Assembly (NCBI GenBank): GCA_021399435.1
Contig: JAJTUP010000011.1
Location: 434,001-498,000, forward strand
Reading direction: 5' to 3'
Length of the DNA stretch: 64,000 nucleotides
From: Diaporthe sp. PMI_573
Taxonomy: Eukaryota > Ascomycota > Sordariomycetes > Diaporthales > Diaporthaceae
A program made the position numbers and the translations under genes. Shown piece by piece: positions 32,478 to 44,940 of this stretch (positions are counted from its first letter, which is position 1; every line of letters begins with the position of its first letter). The notes below the pieces were generated by a model. It searched no databases. It was not told the origin of the DNA and saw nothing but the letters and a program-made list of their open reading frames with translations.

Positions 32478-33208
32478 TCAGTCGGCACGTTTCTTCGGCT
32501 CTTCATCTTGTACGTCATCCACGCCGGCCCAATCATCCGGTGCGTTCTCGTCCCAGTTATCAACCTCTTCTTCCAAAGACCGCACCTTGCTAGACGAGCC
32601 CTCGCCCGCTGCGCCTGACACCTCCGTAACACCACTCTCCTGCGCGCCGACAACACCCTCGCCGAGCTCGATGTCGCCCTCGTCCTCCGCCCCGTCGGGC
32701 ACGGCCGTGTACGTCTTGCGGCTCCTCTTCCTCTCCAGCATGCGCTTGTGGTACATGGAGCACAGGCCCAGCCCCGCCAGGCTGCCGACCAGGTTGGCGA
32801 CGATGTCGTAGAAGTCAAAGTCCCGGCCGTTGGGCAGGAAGCCCTGCAGGAACTCGGAGCCGACGCCCAGGCATAGCGTGCACACCACCAGCGTGAAGTG
32901 GAGGGTGCGGCGGCGGTTGGTGTCGACGATCCAGTAGAAGACCACGGTGAGGAGGAAGAAGGTGAAGGTGTGGAGGACCTTGTCGTTGACGTAGGCGCCG
33001 ACTTGGAGAGAGGTGAGGCCGGCGTAGCCTGCGAGGAGGAGCAGCAGGAAGAAGACTCCTGTGTGCGCTGTCAGTGCCTTCTCGAGTGTGTAGCAGGCCG
33101 TGAGCTCGCCTGGGAGCCTTGGAGCACATGGGGGGTGGAGCGGGGAGGGGAGCTTGGGAGCTGAGCTCCAGGTGCTTACGAACCTGCGAACGGAAGCCGT
33201 ATCCTCAT
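32478..33208 (-). CDS. VanZ-like membrane protein
   Basis: Two exons, 33208-33184 (25 nt) and 33058-32478, about 201 residues. The tiny first exon encodes MRIRLPFAG, the conserved start of the fungal VanZ-like group. The intron (125 nt) has an unusual donor GTTCGT, chosen because it alone keeps the frame. Four hydrophobic helices: VFFLLLLAGYAGLTSL, VLHTFTFFLLTVVFYWIVD, LHFTLVVCTLCLGVGSEFLQ and DIVANLVGSLAGLGLCSMY. Signature residues include YVNDKVLHTFTFF, GVGSEFLQGFLP and RDFDFYDIVANLVG. The C-terminal 85 residues are acidic and likely cytosolic. VanZ was named for bacterial teicoplanin tolerance; the fungal function is unknown. Divergent from SPT7. Confidence 0.82.
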
Positions 33209-34569
33209 GTCTGGGTGGGTTTTATTTAAACGAACGGATCATGAATGATCTGCGGTGATAATCATGGCTTTCAAAAGACTGCCCGTTGGATTTGAAACTG
33301 GGGGAAGGGCTGGTGGAAAGTCCAGTCGTTGCCCTGTTTGGGAGGTTTGAGCACTGGAGGTTTGCGATACGCACCAAGTTCCAGGATGAGGTGGCCTGGA
33401 GCTTGCTCGCTTGCGGCCCGCCCACAGAGATCCCAGGCCACCTAAGCACCCGAGCCCCACACAGCCCAGGTGCGACCGCGCTGTCGGGCCATCCCCACCC
33501 ATCCAGACGCCCATGTGGACGCGGTTCGCAGCAATCGTCCAAGGGAGCTTTTTGAGGGGTGTGATGTCTCGTTTCTGCTGGACTCTCGAATACCCTCTCT
33601 TTACAACACATACCTCATGCAACATGTGGATTAATTATGTTCTACTTATCATCTCCATTTACCTTGATGTTGAGTCAGGTATGCTGTGTCTTATTTCCGT
33701 GCCCATATGCATCTGGTATCAAGCATTCTTTTTTTGGTTGTACATGTAGCTGTCGATAGGACCGGTACGGTCAACCACTTCGATGTGAATGTCCGGCGAC
33801 CCGTTGTGCTACGCCGCTATGTCATACTCGTCGATGATCCTCGCTTCATTGCTTCTACTGGTATTGTCAAGCAAATTGACTAAATGATTGTCAACTAGCA
33901 TCAATGAGTTGACAGACCTGATAGGACTGATTGCAATTTGAAATAAAATCGAACCATCATGGCACTATGTTCCCGCTCTGATATGCTATGTAGTCCATGC
34001 CATGCCAACTGCTTCCGGGCAAGATCACAAAAGCGGGGCGATTATGTAAGGCAGCCAGTCGACGAGGTACACCCAGGACAACACAGGATGGGATATTGGG
34101 TCGCTCGAGGCAGGAGATGCAAAAGCGAGCAGTGGAAATACTGGAATCGGGGGGGAATGGTCTAGATAGAAACACTGCACAAGCCCACAGGTGCCCACAA
34201 TTGCGCTGTGTGCCCCGTAGCCTCGTCGAAGAGAGGCAGAGGTACCCGGTGGCGCTCCTTGGGCGTCGAGGCCCACACTCCCGTCGCGCGACGGTACTTG
34301 CTCCACCCAAAACGGGACATGCGCTCTCCAGACACAACGTCAATCCATCACGTCCACGACCATCGGCTGTCGCAATTCCATCACCTCCTCCACCACAACA
34401 TCCCGAACCATCCTGCACTCCCTCCTCCCCATCTATGTCAATGACGCGCTATCATCCGGTGCCCATCTAGTCAACCGACTCCGACCGGAAGGCGGTGCAA
34501 ATCACTTCGACCCCCGGCGCATGGGGTGTCCGGCCGTGCATCAGTCCTGTCCATCCCTCAGGGGCCAAT
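33209..34569. promoter_or_regulatory. Divergent region VanZ-like / SPT7
   Basis: 1.36 kb. The half next to SPT7 is rich in C/T/A tracts (cctcctccaccacaac, ctccctcctcccc near 34384-34434), typical of upstream sequence of fungal regulators. No independent gene found. Confidence 0.45.
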
Positions 34570-37500
34570 ATGTCCTTGCATCAATCCCAGAATGGCTGGC
34601 CGACGCCTGCTGGCAGCCAGGGAAATGGAATCAGGATGAATGAGCCCCCTTCCGATGGCTCGTCGCGATCCCAGACCGATGCGCCTTTGTTGATGCCTGA
34701 GGCATCAGACAACCACGACGACGACAATCGACGCGCTCACTTCGCCAATCTCTTTCGCAAATCCGACGCCCGCATCGCCGCCCTCTTCTCCGATGATGGC
34801 GACATCGATCCCGCTGCGGTCGAGTCCCTCAAGCGCCCTCCCACCGCTGACGACTCCTTCAACCTGCCGCCCCCTACCACCGACCACGCGCCCATCCAGC
34901 AACCCCCCCTGAAAAAGGCGAAGCGGGTGATTGACGAGGACGACTATGGCGACGATGATGAAGATGATGAGGAGGAAGAGGAAAACAACGCCGACGCCGA
35001 CGCCGACGCCGGCTCGGCGCCGCTAAAGTCCCAGACTGCTGCAAATGCAGCCGCAGCCAAGACATATCTCTCTCCATCCAAGTCGGGGAGCTCTCCTGTC
35101 CACTCTGTCTCTTCTCCTGGCAAGAACGGCGACAAGTCCAAAGAAGATGGCGCGTCGCAGGACCAGGGGAGGTCATCCGAGGATGCGCGCAAGGAACTGG
35201 AACAGGCTCGTAACGCGACCGAGGAGGCGGCCAAGCGCAGCTTCCACACACTCTTTTACACCCTTGAGAATGACCGTACCGCCATGTTGGAGCAGCAGCA
35301 ATTGGAAGAATCCGAGAAACAGATCCAGGCCGAGATGGACAAGAACGGAGGCAGCACGTCCAACGAAAGCTCCGGCCAGGGCCATGGATCCCTGAGCAGC
35401 ACCAACCTCGGCGCCTCGAGCCTGACGCTGAAGCATCTCATCGCCAGGATAGACATGAAGCGCAGTCAGGTTCAAGCAACTGACCAGGAACTACGCAGTC
35501 TGATGAACGAGGTCAGGAAGAACCGGTCGAAATGGGCGAGCGAAGACAACGTGGGTCAGGAGGAGCTTTATGAGGCTTTGGAGAAGGTCCTCAGCGAATT
35601 GAAGGCGCACACCGAGTACTCGACACCATTCTTGCAAAAAGTGAGCAAGAGGGATGCGCCAGATTACTACAGTGGTAGGTGACCCTTAGTTGCCCGAAAG
35701 ACTCGCGCAAGCACTGATCAGCCCTACAGTCATCAAGCAGCCCATGGATCTCGGCACTATGACGAAGAAGCTCAAGCAACTCCAGTACAAGTCCAAGGCC
35801 GACTTTGTGGCGGACCTCAGCCTGATTTGGGAAAACTGCCTCCGATACAACCAGAACTTGAACAACCACCTCCCCCGAATGGCTAATGGCATGCACAGGG
35901 AGGCGGACAAGCTCACTCCATTGATCCCTGACCTGGTCATCAGACCTCGCGCTGAGGTTGAGGCCGAAGAGCGGCGCAAGCAGAACGGTGGCGAGGACGA
36001 TGCTGGCGACGATAGTGACGATGAGCCCATCATATCCTCTCGCGGTCGCAGCAGTGCCACAAAGGGCGCCACGAAATCCAGGAAGGCCCCGTCGGACCAG
36101 AAAGAAGGAACGCCGAATAATGACACCAAGCCTATACTTCAGCTCAACGGAATTCTGGCCAAGACCGGCCGAGAAGGATCTGAGATGGGCGATGGCAGTA
36201 ATGGATTCGGGACCCCACCAGTCGGCTCCTTCACGCCCCTGGGCCAGCATGGCCAGTCCGGAATTGGCAGCAATGCCGATGCCATGGATATCGACGGTCC
36301 ATCTTTGAGCGGTATGGCTCTTGACCACGCGCTGGGTGAGGCTGCCGACCAAGAAGTTGAGGATGAAGAATACAAGATATGGAAGCAAGTTACCAAGAAA
36401 GATCGTGCATTGGCCGCTCGAGAGCGCCACAAGCTGTTCAAGGGCAACAAACTGAACATCGACGAGCCAGCCCTCCTGAGGACCAAGGCAGGCATGCGGC
36501 GCGTGATTCGAAGCCAAAAGCAAGCAGAATTTTCTGGCATCCTCGCTGGGTCCGGCGGCGACTCATCAGCCATCGCTGCAAAGGACGCAGCCAAGCCGAT
36601 AGAAACCCTGGCCGAGGGCATGGAAGACGAAGAAGAGCGTGCCATCCCTGATTACTACGAGACGAACCATCTCGTTCCTGACGTCCCGCCCAAGCTGCAA
36701 TGGATTGAAGACGACGAGGGCCATGTGATAAATCAGCACGAAGATGTCTTGCGGATGGTACCACGAGGTTCCTTCGTCGCCCCTTCGAGCATTCTTACGA
36801 AGAAGTTCGATGCGAACCTCCGGCAGCTCCAGGAGACCAGGAAGGTCGTCTCCAAGATCGGCGTCATCAAGCAGATGCAGATACAATCACAGGTCTACGC
36901 AAACCAGTTTCCCAAATACGAGCCCGAGCCTTTCGTCGAGGCGGATATCGAACCGCATTTCGTCGCTGGCGACGCGCCAGTTGTGGCGCCCGGTGTTTGC
37001 AAATCGGCGCTACAGCGCTCGGTGGCCAAAATCTTCTACCATGCAGGATTCGAGGAGCTGCAGCCATCTGCGCTGGACGTGGTTGCAGACATTGCCGGGG
37101 ATTACTTCGAGAAGCTCATTCGCACTTTCAACGTCTACCAGGAGGCCGAGAAGAAGACCGCCACCGGCGTTTACGCGGAGCGTGGGGCCAAATTCCAACC
37201 GCGATTCACACAAGAGGAAGTCATCCTGCACACTCTGAATGAGAGCGGACACAGCCTCGAGACACTAGAGGGTTACGCCAAGGATGATGTTGAAAGGCTT
37301 GGCACCAAGCTGGGAACCATGCATGAGCGCATGAAGTCCCATCTTGCGGACTTGCTTCGACCGGCGCTCAACGACGTCGGTCCGGACGGTGCTGGAGCTT
37401 TCAAGGATGGCAGTGAACAATTTGTTGGTGGTGACTTTGCTGAAGAGCTTGGTGAAGACTTCTTCGGCTTCAAGGCCCTTGGTCTCGACAGAGAGCTCGG

Positions 37501-38086
37501 CTTGGAGATGATGTCGGTGCCTCTACACCTACTCCAGACCCGTGTACGGAACACGTTCCAGTCACAGGCACAGACCGTCGACGCTGAGGTCCAAGATGTC
37601 TTTGAACAGCTTCCTACTGCAGAACCGGTCACGAAGGATAACATTCAGGACCAGATCGGGCTTGTCAAGAACTTCTTCCTCGCAAAGTTGCATGCTAACG
37701 GCGATCAACCTTTGGTGGAGGATGAGGATCTCCCGGTTAAGCAGAGGAGGCCTCGGCCTCGCCTTGGCGCAACTGGAAAGATAGTGTCACCCCAGAAACG
37801 GCCGCCAAAGGAGCAAATCGCGCTGGCCAAGAAGAAGAAGAAGCTCGAGGCTGGCAAGGCTCAGGTCACTGATCCAAAGCCCGGCGGTCCTAACTCAACG
37901 CCTGAAAAGAGCAAGAAGCTGGGCAAAAACATCCCCGCGCTGCCCAATGGCGCTCCCAACTCCCTCCAGGCCCCACCAATGGAACGGGTTGACAGCTTGC
38001 AGAGCCAGGGTATTGCGAGCAGCCCGCCTGGCGATATCAAGGATGAAGCTGTCGGTATGCTGAGTCCGGAAAGTAATGAGCAGTAG
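34570..38086 (+). CDS. SPT7: SAGA complex core subunit Spt7 (bromodomain and histone fold)
   Basis: Exons 34570-35674 and 35730-38086 joined by a 55-nt intron; 1,153 residues. Spt7 scaffolds the SAGA coactivator. Order of parts: disordered acidic N-terminus (residues ~130-160 almost all D/E), a helical region around 230-330, then the bromodomain, which the intron splits: [17 protein letters not shown] joined to [20 protein letters not shown], ending with the acetyl-lysine pocket Asn in [11 protein letters not shown] basic/acidic linker follows. The histone-fold (bromodomain-associated) region is [20 protein letters not shown] through [13 protein letters not shown] Lys-rich tail ends the protein. 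Intact and of usual length for filamentous fungi. Confidence 0.95.
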
Positions 38087-40357
38087 CCGGCGGACATCCG
38101 ACTGGGCCTTTGGGAGCGCAAAGGATGATGAGGTAATTTTCGAGTTACCGGCATATCACCATGACTACACAAGCAAAACGACGGTCTTGGCAGCAGCTCT
38201 ATTTTATATACCCTCGTTCATTTCACTCTATTTGCTCGTGGCTCTCACGAATGTTGTTCCTTTCCCGCACAACGGCATAGGGCGCTTTGTACACCGCACC
38301 CAGGTCTCTGTGTCCGGCCGATGGCGATGCTGCTTCGAAATCGAGCAGATATTTATGCGTTCTCTGGTCGTTCACATCAGCTACTGGTCGAGCCCGTCAC
38401 GAATGATCTTCAAGTATATGGATCACGTCCTTCCGCCAAAATAAATGCGGACTGGGTTCCAAACCTTTCCGAATCCTTCGAGCAATCACGGAAGAACAGG
38501 GCTTTCCCAGCTACTTTCATTCACCGGATCGGCGGCCAGATCTGGCCTCAGAGAATCTCACACAAGACAACATCATCATGGGCAAGAGGGAAGCCTGACT
38601 GCCGTACCGTGCCTCAGCTGGATTACCGTTCAGCAACCACCTAAGCTTCAAGCGTAATCGCGACGGCATCTAACATTAGTAACACGCTCAGCCTCAAACA
38701 ACGTTGGCTCTTTTCCTTTTTTGCTATTCAAAAGGCGTTCGGGAGATACACTGCATCGAAACCAAGGGAAATAAAAGGGTTGGGCAGGTCACAATATCCT
38801 TTGCAGGACAAAACGAAACGGGAACAGATTGATGGCTTTCTTTGGTTGTTGTGTCACCTTCTCCCACGCCTCACTGCCAACCCTCAAAAAGAGATACCTA
38901 CGTCGATTGGTCTTTACTGCGTTTCTACTTCAGGGCAGCCCTTGACCTTGAACGTTATTTGTACCTAAGAATTTTAGACCGCGATGTATTTTCTGGTTGG
39001 GACCACTCGCACGGTGTGAGGTCTGGTTGCGGCGGGTTCTCCCCGGCGTCACATTGTCCTTGAATACAGTCCTGGTCCGGTTGATTGGTGGCTCGGGTGT
39101 TGGTATACCTTCCTATGGGCTGCTTTTGTCTGGTGAGGGGCTTCTTTCGATTGGTTCCAGCTTCGACGGATGATCTATGTTACGAACGAATTGGGCGGGG
39201 CTTTGTGGGACGCGCCTTCGGAATTGAATCGGTACGCTGAGCAACGATATATGGCGCATGGTCGACAACGGACGTGGCTCTGATAGGTCTCTGACTACTG
39301 GTGGGAGGCGGACACGTGGTAGATACCATCAAGTACTTGAGCCTTTTACCTCCTTGGTCTCATCGACGTGACTGGTTGTAGTCCAAATCTCTGGGCAGCC
39401 AGCCACCCAGCTCTGGTTCTCTGGGAGTTGTAACGCGCAAGTGGTGTCTACACATAGACGCACCTTGGCAGTTGGGCTCTGGCCAGCTAGCACCTATGTT
39501 ATCACGCACTCACACCTCTGGGGCTGGTCATGTTCGTCGATCCACGCTGTTGCGGGTCTCGGTATACCCGGAAGCTGGACCTCACCGAAGTTCATTGCTA
39601 CTGAGGCCCATCGCGACGTCAAGATGAATGGCGTCCAAAGTCACACTGTGAAACATCACGCGCCTCATACCTGGAAGTTTTGAGCGCGCAAACGCTTTGG
39701 GCAACCAGCTCTAGCAGATTTCCTTCCCGTCACAGTAAATATTAGCGAGTCTATCATTAATAGACCGCCCAGTGTACCATTTACTGGGCACTCTTTCCCA
39801 TGGCTCTCTGGCCAGAGTCTATGCGCACGAGAGCTTCGAATCTATTCAGATGATGGTCCGTCAGTCTCGACCATGTCCTCCAAAGCAGCCACATCGGACC
39901 GCGGTCCCAAGGCTCCTGTCCCAAGCACGAGGTCTTCGATCCTACCTTTAAGGTCAACCCGAGAAGGCCTCATCATCCCAAACATTAGCCACGGTCTCTC
40001 CTTCGACGAGGCCATCGTAAAACATGTGGGATCCGACGCCAGGATATATTTGTCGTTGGGGATAAGGTGCGCGAGCTTGCGCGGGTGAGCTTGAAGGACA
40101 CATGGCTTGCTACCAATCCCGTCGCACTGACGAGCGAGGAGCAGGTGTTGGATGTCTTAGATATGGTGGGGGGATAAGGAGTGGCCAATTGACTAGACGC
40201 AAGGCTTTCTCTATAATTCAAAGAGATCAAAGACAGGACCACGGTGTGTGCTCAGACGGGAAACGGAGCTTCGCAGTGAGAAAGTCAAGACTGGTATTTC
40301 TAGAAACTACTTAAACAACCCCAATCTACAGCAGCCGCTGCATGGGTTTCATCTGTA
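38087..40357. other. Long convergent spacer, possible small relic
   Basis: 2.27 kb between two convergent genes with no clear gene. At 39873-40175 there is a coding-like stretch in two overlapping frames (IIPNISHGLSFDEAIVKHVG and VGDKVRELARVSLKDTWLAT), shifted relative to each other, which may be the remains of an unidentified gene. The rest has short frames only. Confidence 0.35.
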
Positions 40358-41551
40358 TCATGAGCTGGCAGCACGCTTCCGCTTTCCCTGGAGAGGAGTC
40401 TGTGTATGTGGCTTGCAGGTTAGCTTCGTACCAATTGCGAAAGTGCCACCAGAACTCTATATGAATAGGGATATACTTACAGAGCCAGACTCGCCGTTCG
40501 CGTCCGCGCCCTGGGAGGCCTTTGCCTGCTTCTCCTTCTTCATCTCGGCTCTAAACTTCTTGTGGATGTATTTGAACCACCTGCTGCTGGTGTTTCCGGC
40601 CGCGTTCAGCCACGTGCAATGGACCGAGCCGTGGGCGCGGCGCATGAGCTTCGCCATGGCTGAGGTGCTCATCCCCCCAAACTTGAGCTCGATCAGCTCT
40701 CGCATGTCGGCATCGGTCCAGGGCCGCTTTGGTTCAGGGACGGCCGAGGAGGCGGCGGCAGTGGCGGCGGTCGTGGCCTGGTCCTGGGGCTGCGCCTGCT
40801 CGCCAGCTTCGTCAACCTCCTCGCGCTCGCCGCTCTCGCTCTCGTCACTATTGTCGCTCTCTGAGGCCTGCTCGACCTCCTCATTCTGTTCCACCGCCAT
40901 GGCGATCCTCTTGCTCTCGATGTAATCCTTCCAGGTGGAACCCGACGCGTTCACTCTGCGCCATGTGACCTGGACTGCATTGCGGGAGCGGCCCAGCTGG
41001 TCAGCGATGGCCGAGAAACCCGGGCCTGCGACGTAAAGGTCGATGAGCTTCTGTATCTCGTTATCACTCCAGTGCAGACCCTTGTTCTTCAGGGGAGGTA
41101 CGACATTGGTGACCAGGGCGGGCGGCTGAGTCCCCTCCTCCTCCTCCTCCTCATCGTGATCCATCTCCTGGCCATTGAAGCTGGCGATTCCGTCGTCATT
41201 CTGCAAGTTAGAAATGCTCAGGCGGACTGGGTCATCCACATTCTCGTAGATGCTTGGTACCAGTTCCATGCTGGTCATGCCCTGCACGGCGGTGTAAAAC
41301 CAGCGCTTGTTGATGCTGTACTTCTGGGCGACGGGGAGGGCGGCGTCACAGATGATCTCGAGGTAGGCCTTCTGTTTATCCACAGCGTAGGCTGCCAGGG
41401 GGAGGTTCTTCTGGATATCTGCGCTGATACTGTCTCTGGTCTGTTGGTCGAGCGCGGGCAACCCACAACCGTTCTCAGCCGATTGGAAATGATAGTTCAG
41501 CACCTGGAGGATCGCACGCTGGGCAAGGGGAACAAGAGACTGGTGATCCAT
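40358..41551 (-). CDS. Protein with two Myb/SANT-like domains
   Basis: Exons 41551-40481 and 40399-40358, with an 81-nt intron (GTAAGT, branch GCTAACC, acceptor ACACAG); 370 residues. The short last exon adds TPLQGKRKRAASS, a likely nuclear-import signal, and explains the otherwise abrupt hydrophobic end of the unspliced frame. The N-terminal ~110 residues are helical (SLVPLAQRAILQVLNYHFQS, SINKRWFYTAVQGMTSMELV) with no recognised domain. An acidic patch precedes Myb-like domain 1 (LHWSDNEIQKLIDLYVAGPG ... SRNAVQVTWRRV). A second acidic Ser-rich linker leads to domain 2 (RPWTDADMRELIELKFGGMS ... AHGSVHCTWLNAAG). Likely a DNA- or chromatin-binding protein. The start ATG at 41551 is followed by good coding bias. 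Confidence 0.8.
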
Positions 41552-42014
41552 GATCAAAGTTGGGTGAGACGTGACTCGCAATCAGTGGCAGATAGAATGG
41601 TGACGGTAGGGGAAAGAGTGATGGTGGAAAGAAGGTATTGGCAACGAGCGACCGACAACGACCCCGCAAACAGACAGAGGTTGTCGGTCGCGAGAGGGAA
41701 GATATTGCCACAGAAGTGAGATTTATGGTTGACTGATGGACAAGGAACCAATGCAGTGGAGGTAGAAGAAAGACCTGCGACCGTGGTGGTGAATTCTCCA
41801 GGTGGTTAGTTCAGCCAGCTCTTGATCGAAGTGAACTGATGGTCGATGGATCAACCCCGCGGACAATGTGACTGTGACTTTTGCGACAGGTATGGGTCGG
41901 GTCATGTGTGGTCGGCGACGATGGAGCAGCTGCCATGGTCGTCACACCAGAGTCTGCAGCCCAGCGGTGAATGGCTTCGTCTGAGGGCTTGGGTGTCCTT
42001 TCTGTCCATCACAT
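41552..42014. promoter_or_regulatory. Upstream region of the minus-strand Myb-like gene
   Basis: 460 bp between the Myb-like start and the GRC3 stop on the same strand. No gene recognised. Confidence 0.4.
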
Positions 42015-44242
42015 CTAGTCGCCAGCTCCTCCTCCGCTACGCCCAAGATCTCTTCTGACTCTCCATGCTTTCGACCCAACGACCCTCTTCTGACCCCCAT
42101 GGAGGCTCTCGACCCAAGGGATTTCTCCCATGGGCTCTTCTCTCCCCTGATCGACCTCTCCTGCCAAACTTCTGTCATCAATCTGGCCGTCGCCTCTCCT
42201 AGACACACGACTGTAGTGGTCTTCAGTGTATGCCCACGTGGGAACATCAAATTTTCCTGAGACCAGAACAGTTTCTTTCCCTGCCAGCTCACTTGGGGAT
42301 ACTGGTGATATCAAAGCGAAGAGGGCATGCTGGATATCAATACCACGAACGAGGGCCAACCCTATACATCTGGAGAAGCGAGGGCTGAGAGTTGTCCCGC
42401 AGCGTATGTAGGGAATCTGCTCAGGGGTTTGCCGTGTGAAGTTTTTGAGGTCTTGGGGTTGCTCGACATGTGGCTCTGCTGACCCTTCCTCTAGACGCTC
42501 GTCGGCCTCTGTGGTGTTGCAGAATGCCTTGCGGTCTTCGATCTCGACAATTGCGACGATAGTGCCATCAATGGAATCAGCTAGTAGTTCTGGTCCTGGC
42601 TGGTATCCATAACACATCACTCCGAGAATCCCGCCATCATTACCGCCGTAATGCAGCAGCAGCGGTGGTTTAGACGTGAGTGGTGTTGAGTCCCACCGAA
42701 TCGCAGTGCCTTTGCTCAATTCAGGGTCCATGTGGAAATATGACATTGCCTGCATGTTTCGTAGATGCAAAGCCGTTCTAGAAGTATACTCGCTGGACTG
42801 GGAGGGCAGTGATGTGAAGGGAATGCCAGTGCATGCTGACTTTAAGCCGTCGACTGTGTCTTCCGGCCCGTCCTCGGACATGTAGATGACCTCAGTTGGA
42901 CGAATCTTGGATATGAGATCCATGAGCAGGCCTAGGCCAGTGCCCTGTATCCAGCCAGGTGTGTTGACGAGTAAAGGCCGATCCTTATGAGATGACTGAT
43001 AGGAGCTGTAGAGGTCCATGACGCACTCCTGGTAGTGCTCTGTATCTGATGCCGGTGTGATAGATGCCAGTGCATGTGACCTAATCATGGATCTTGTGCC
43101 AAGAGTTGGATGTCCAAAAGGGGGAGCTAGGTTCGGCTCCTCGAGCTGGACATGAGAGATGACTCCTGGTGGTGAAAACTCAGGCTGGCCAGGATCGATG
43201 TCTAGAATAGCAACTCCAGGCCAGACTCTGTCCTCGTTGCTGGCTCGACTAGTCACCAACCTGTTGGCCAGGAGCCGTGTGAAGGTAGACTTGCCCGACG
43301 ACTTTGGACCGCAGACCAGGATAACCCGGGGGTTCTGTCGCCTGTCTCTGAGCAGATCGGAAATCATCTTGTTCCATTCTGCTGGTGATCTGAGATCCTG
43401 CAGTATGGCCTTCTTGGGACCATCCACGGAGCTAGAGAGGATCTGATAGGTCTGTTTCGTTGCTTTCTCTCTTTGGTTGACTTCATTCCAAAGGGACCCG
43501 AATAAAGGGGAGAGATTCTCCAGATTTCTGAGCCCAGGTGCGCCCTGATGGGGGTGAAGCTCGATCACAGACTGCTCTGTGCATCTCAAGACAGGCAGGG
43601 CATGACAGTGAGGTGCATGAACCCAGTGTATTGTCTGGGAAGGGAGCAGAGTAGCACCGGCTATGGCGGCCTCACCACTCTTGACCCTGATGCCATAGCT
43701 GCCCAGAATCACCAGACGCTGTCTTCTGGTCAGCAAGCTGCTCTTGAGGATGGATTGACTTTGGGAATACTATACCTCTCCATCTGGGAAGTTCAGGACG
43801 GCGACGCCATTGGCTTTGACCTGGAAATTGCTCTTGGTAGCTTTGAAAGATGACAACTGGACCACCTTCCGCTTGGGAGGCTCCTCAGCAGGCTCCGGTG
43901 TCTGCACACTTTGCTTACAGTCAATATCCGGGATGTGTCTTTGGACGTGAAGATAGCAGGAAAGTCCACATACCCGTCACCGCCAGCAGGTATCTCTGCG
44001 CCCTCTAACAAAAGCCTTTCGAATGCATCAGAGACCTTGTCCCTTGCCTTTGAATTTTCAGGAGAGGCTTTGTCACCATCGTCAGTGGTCTTCCCATTGC
44101 CCTCATTGGATGCAGTTGACGCAGGAGAAGCATTTGATGCGGGAGAAGCTGTCTGCCTCTCGAGCAGCCTTTTCTTGAGGGCAGCGGCACTCAGCACTGC
44201 AGAAAGGTCAGCTTCATTCCCACCACCATCTTTGTGAGACAT
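42015..44242 (-). CDS. GRC3: Polynucleotide 5'-hydroxyl kinase Grc3 (Clp1/NOL9 family)
   Basis: Nuclear RNA kinase that works with Las1 in processing ITS2 of pre-rRNA. The main exon is 43718-42015. It carries VILGSYGIRVKSGEAAIAGA, the Walker A loop VCGPKSSGKSTFTRLLANRL, the Walker B-like VAILDIDPGQPEFSPPG, LLVNTPGWIQGTGLGLL and the C-terminal PWVESLHGGQKRVVGSKAWR. A 57-nt intron (43719-43775) joins it to an exon encoding PPKRKVVQLSSFKATKSNFQ and VAVLNFPDGE. A further intron lies around 43930-43996, with uncertain borders. The N-terminal exon begins at the ATG at 44242 (MSHKDGGGNEADLSAV). A more upstream ATG at 44324 encodes MSSNKKRKLEAG and would be in frame only if 25 nt were removed. Total about 700 residues. 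Confidence 0.88.
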
Positions 44243-44324
44243 CCAATCTTCTGCTTCGGAACAGACAGAACATACTCTGGGTGCCCTGGCCGGCCTCAAG
44301 CTTTCTCTTCTTATTCGATGACAT

Positions 44325-44940
44325 CCTGAGCACTCTGATATTGCAATGGGGTTTTTAGAATTCCTCCGTCATCTCGTGGGCAGCGGTCCCACGACGGCCA
44401 CACCACCCTCTTCTCATCAGGCGCAGCGAGATTTGGCTTCGAGTGCGGGTGCGAGTGCGGGTGGTGCGATTTCGTTAACCTCAGCCGGCTCAGTCGAGCA
44501 CAGTGGAGTGGAAGACCCTGGCCCGCCTGGCATGGCACTTGCAAGCTCCCTGTAAGTCGGCTTTTGGCCCAATCACTAGCACCAGCTACACCCCACCACG
44601 CCCACTTTGACCCTGCCAAAAGTTGGACTTGAAGGTTCCCATTTGGAGACGCGACTTTTTGGGAGTCCCCAGAAGAAACTTTGCAAAAACTTCAGCCATC
44701 ACACATCACGCCCCGCGAGAACCACGCGATCGACTGCTTGCCTCCTCTCTTCCTCCACGTCACCTGCTACACAATTGGCACAGTTTCCCTTGCCATTTCC
44801 AGTTCTCCACAACCTGTGGACTGTGCTAAAAACCTTGTCATTCCAGCTCGCCCCGCGCGACGCGACGAAGCCAAATCCTACGCTCCGTCGCCCAACAGTC
44901 ACAATTCTACCCGCAGCTCGTTGAATCAGTCCAGCGCACT
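44325..44940. promoter_or_regulatory. Divergent promoter GRC3 / RPA34
   Basis: About 620 bp between two genes of ribosome production, one for rRNA processing and one for rRNA transcription. Pyrimidine-rich stretches lie at about 44740-44815 before the RPA34 start. Shared control is plausible but inferred from position only. Confidence 0.5.

Noticed and set aside
39873..40175. Coding-like stretch in two frames between SPT7 and the Myb-like gene
   Set aside because: Too short, frameshifted and unmatched to any family I know; described only within the spacer entry.
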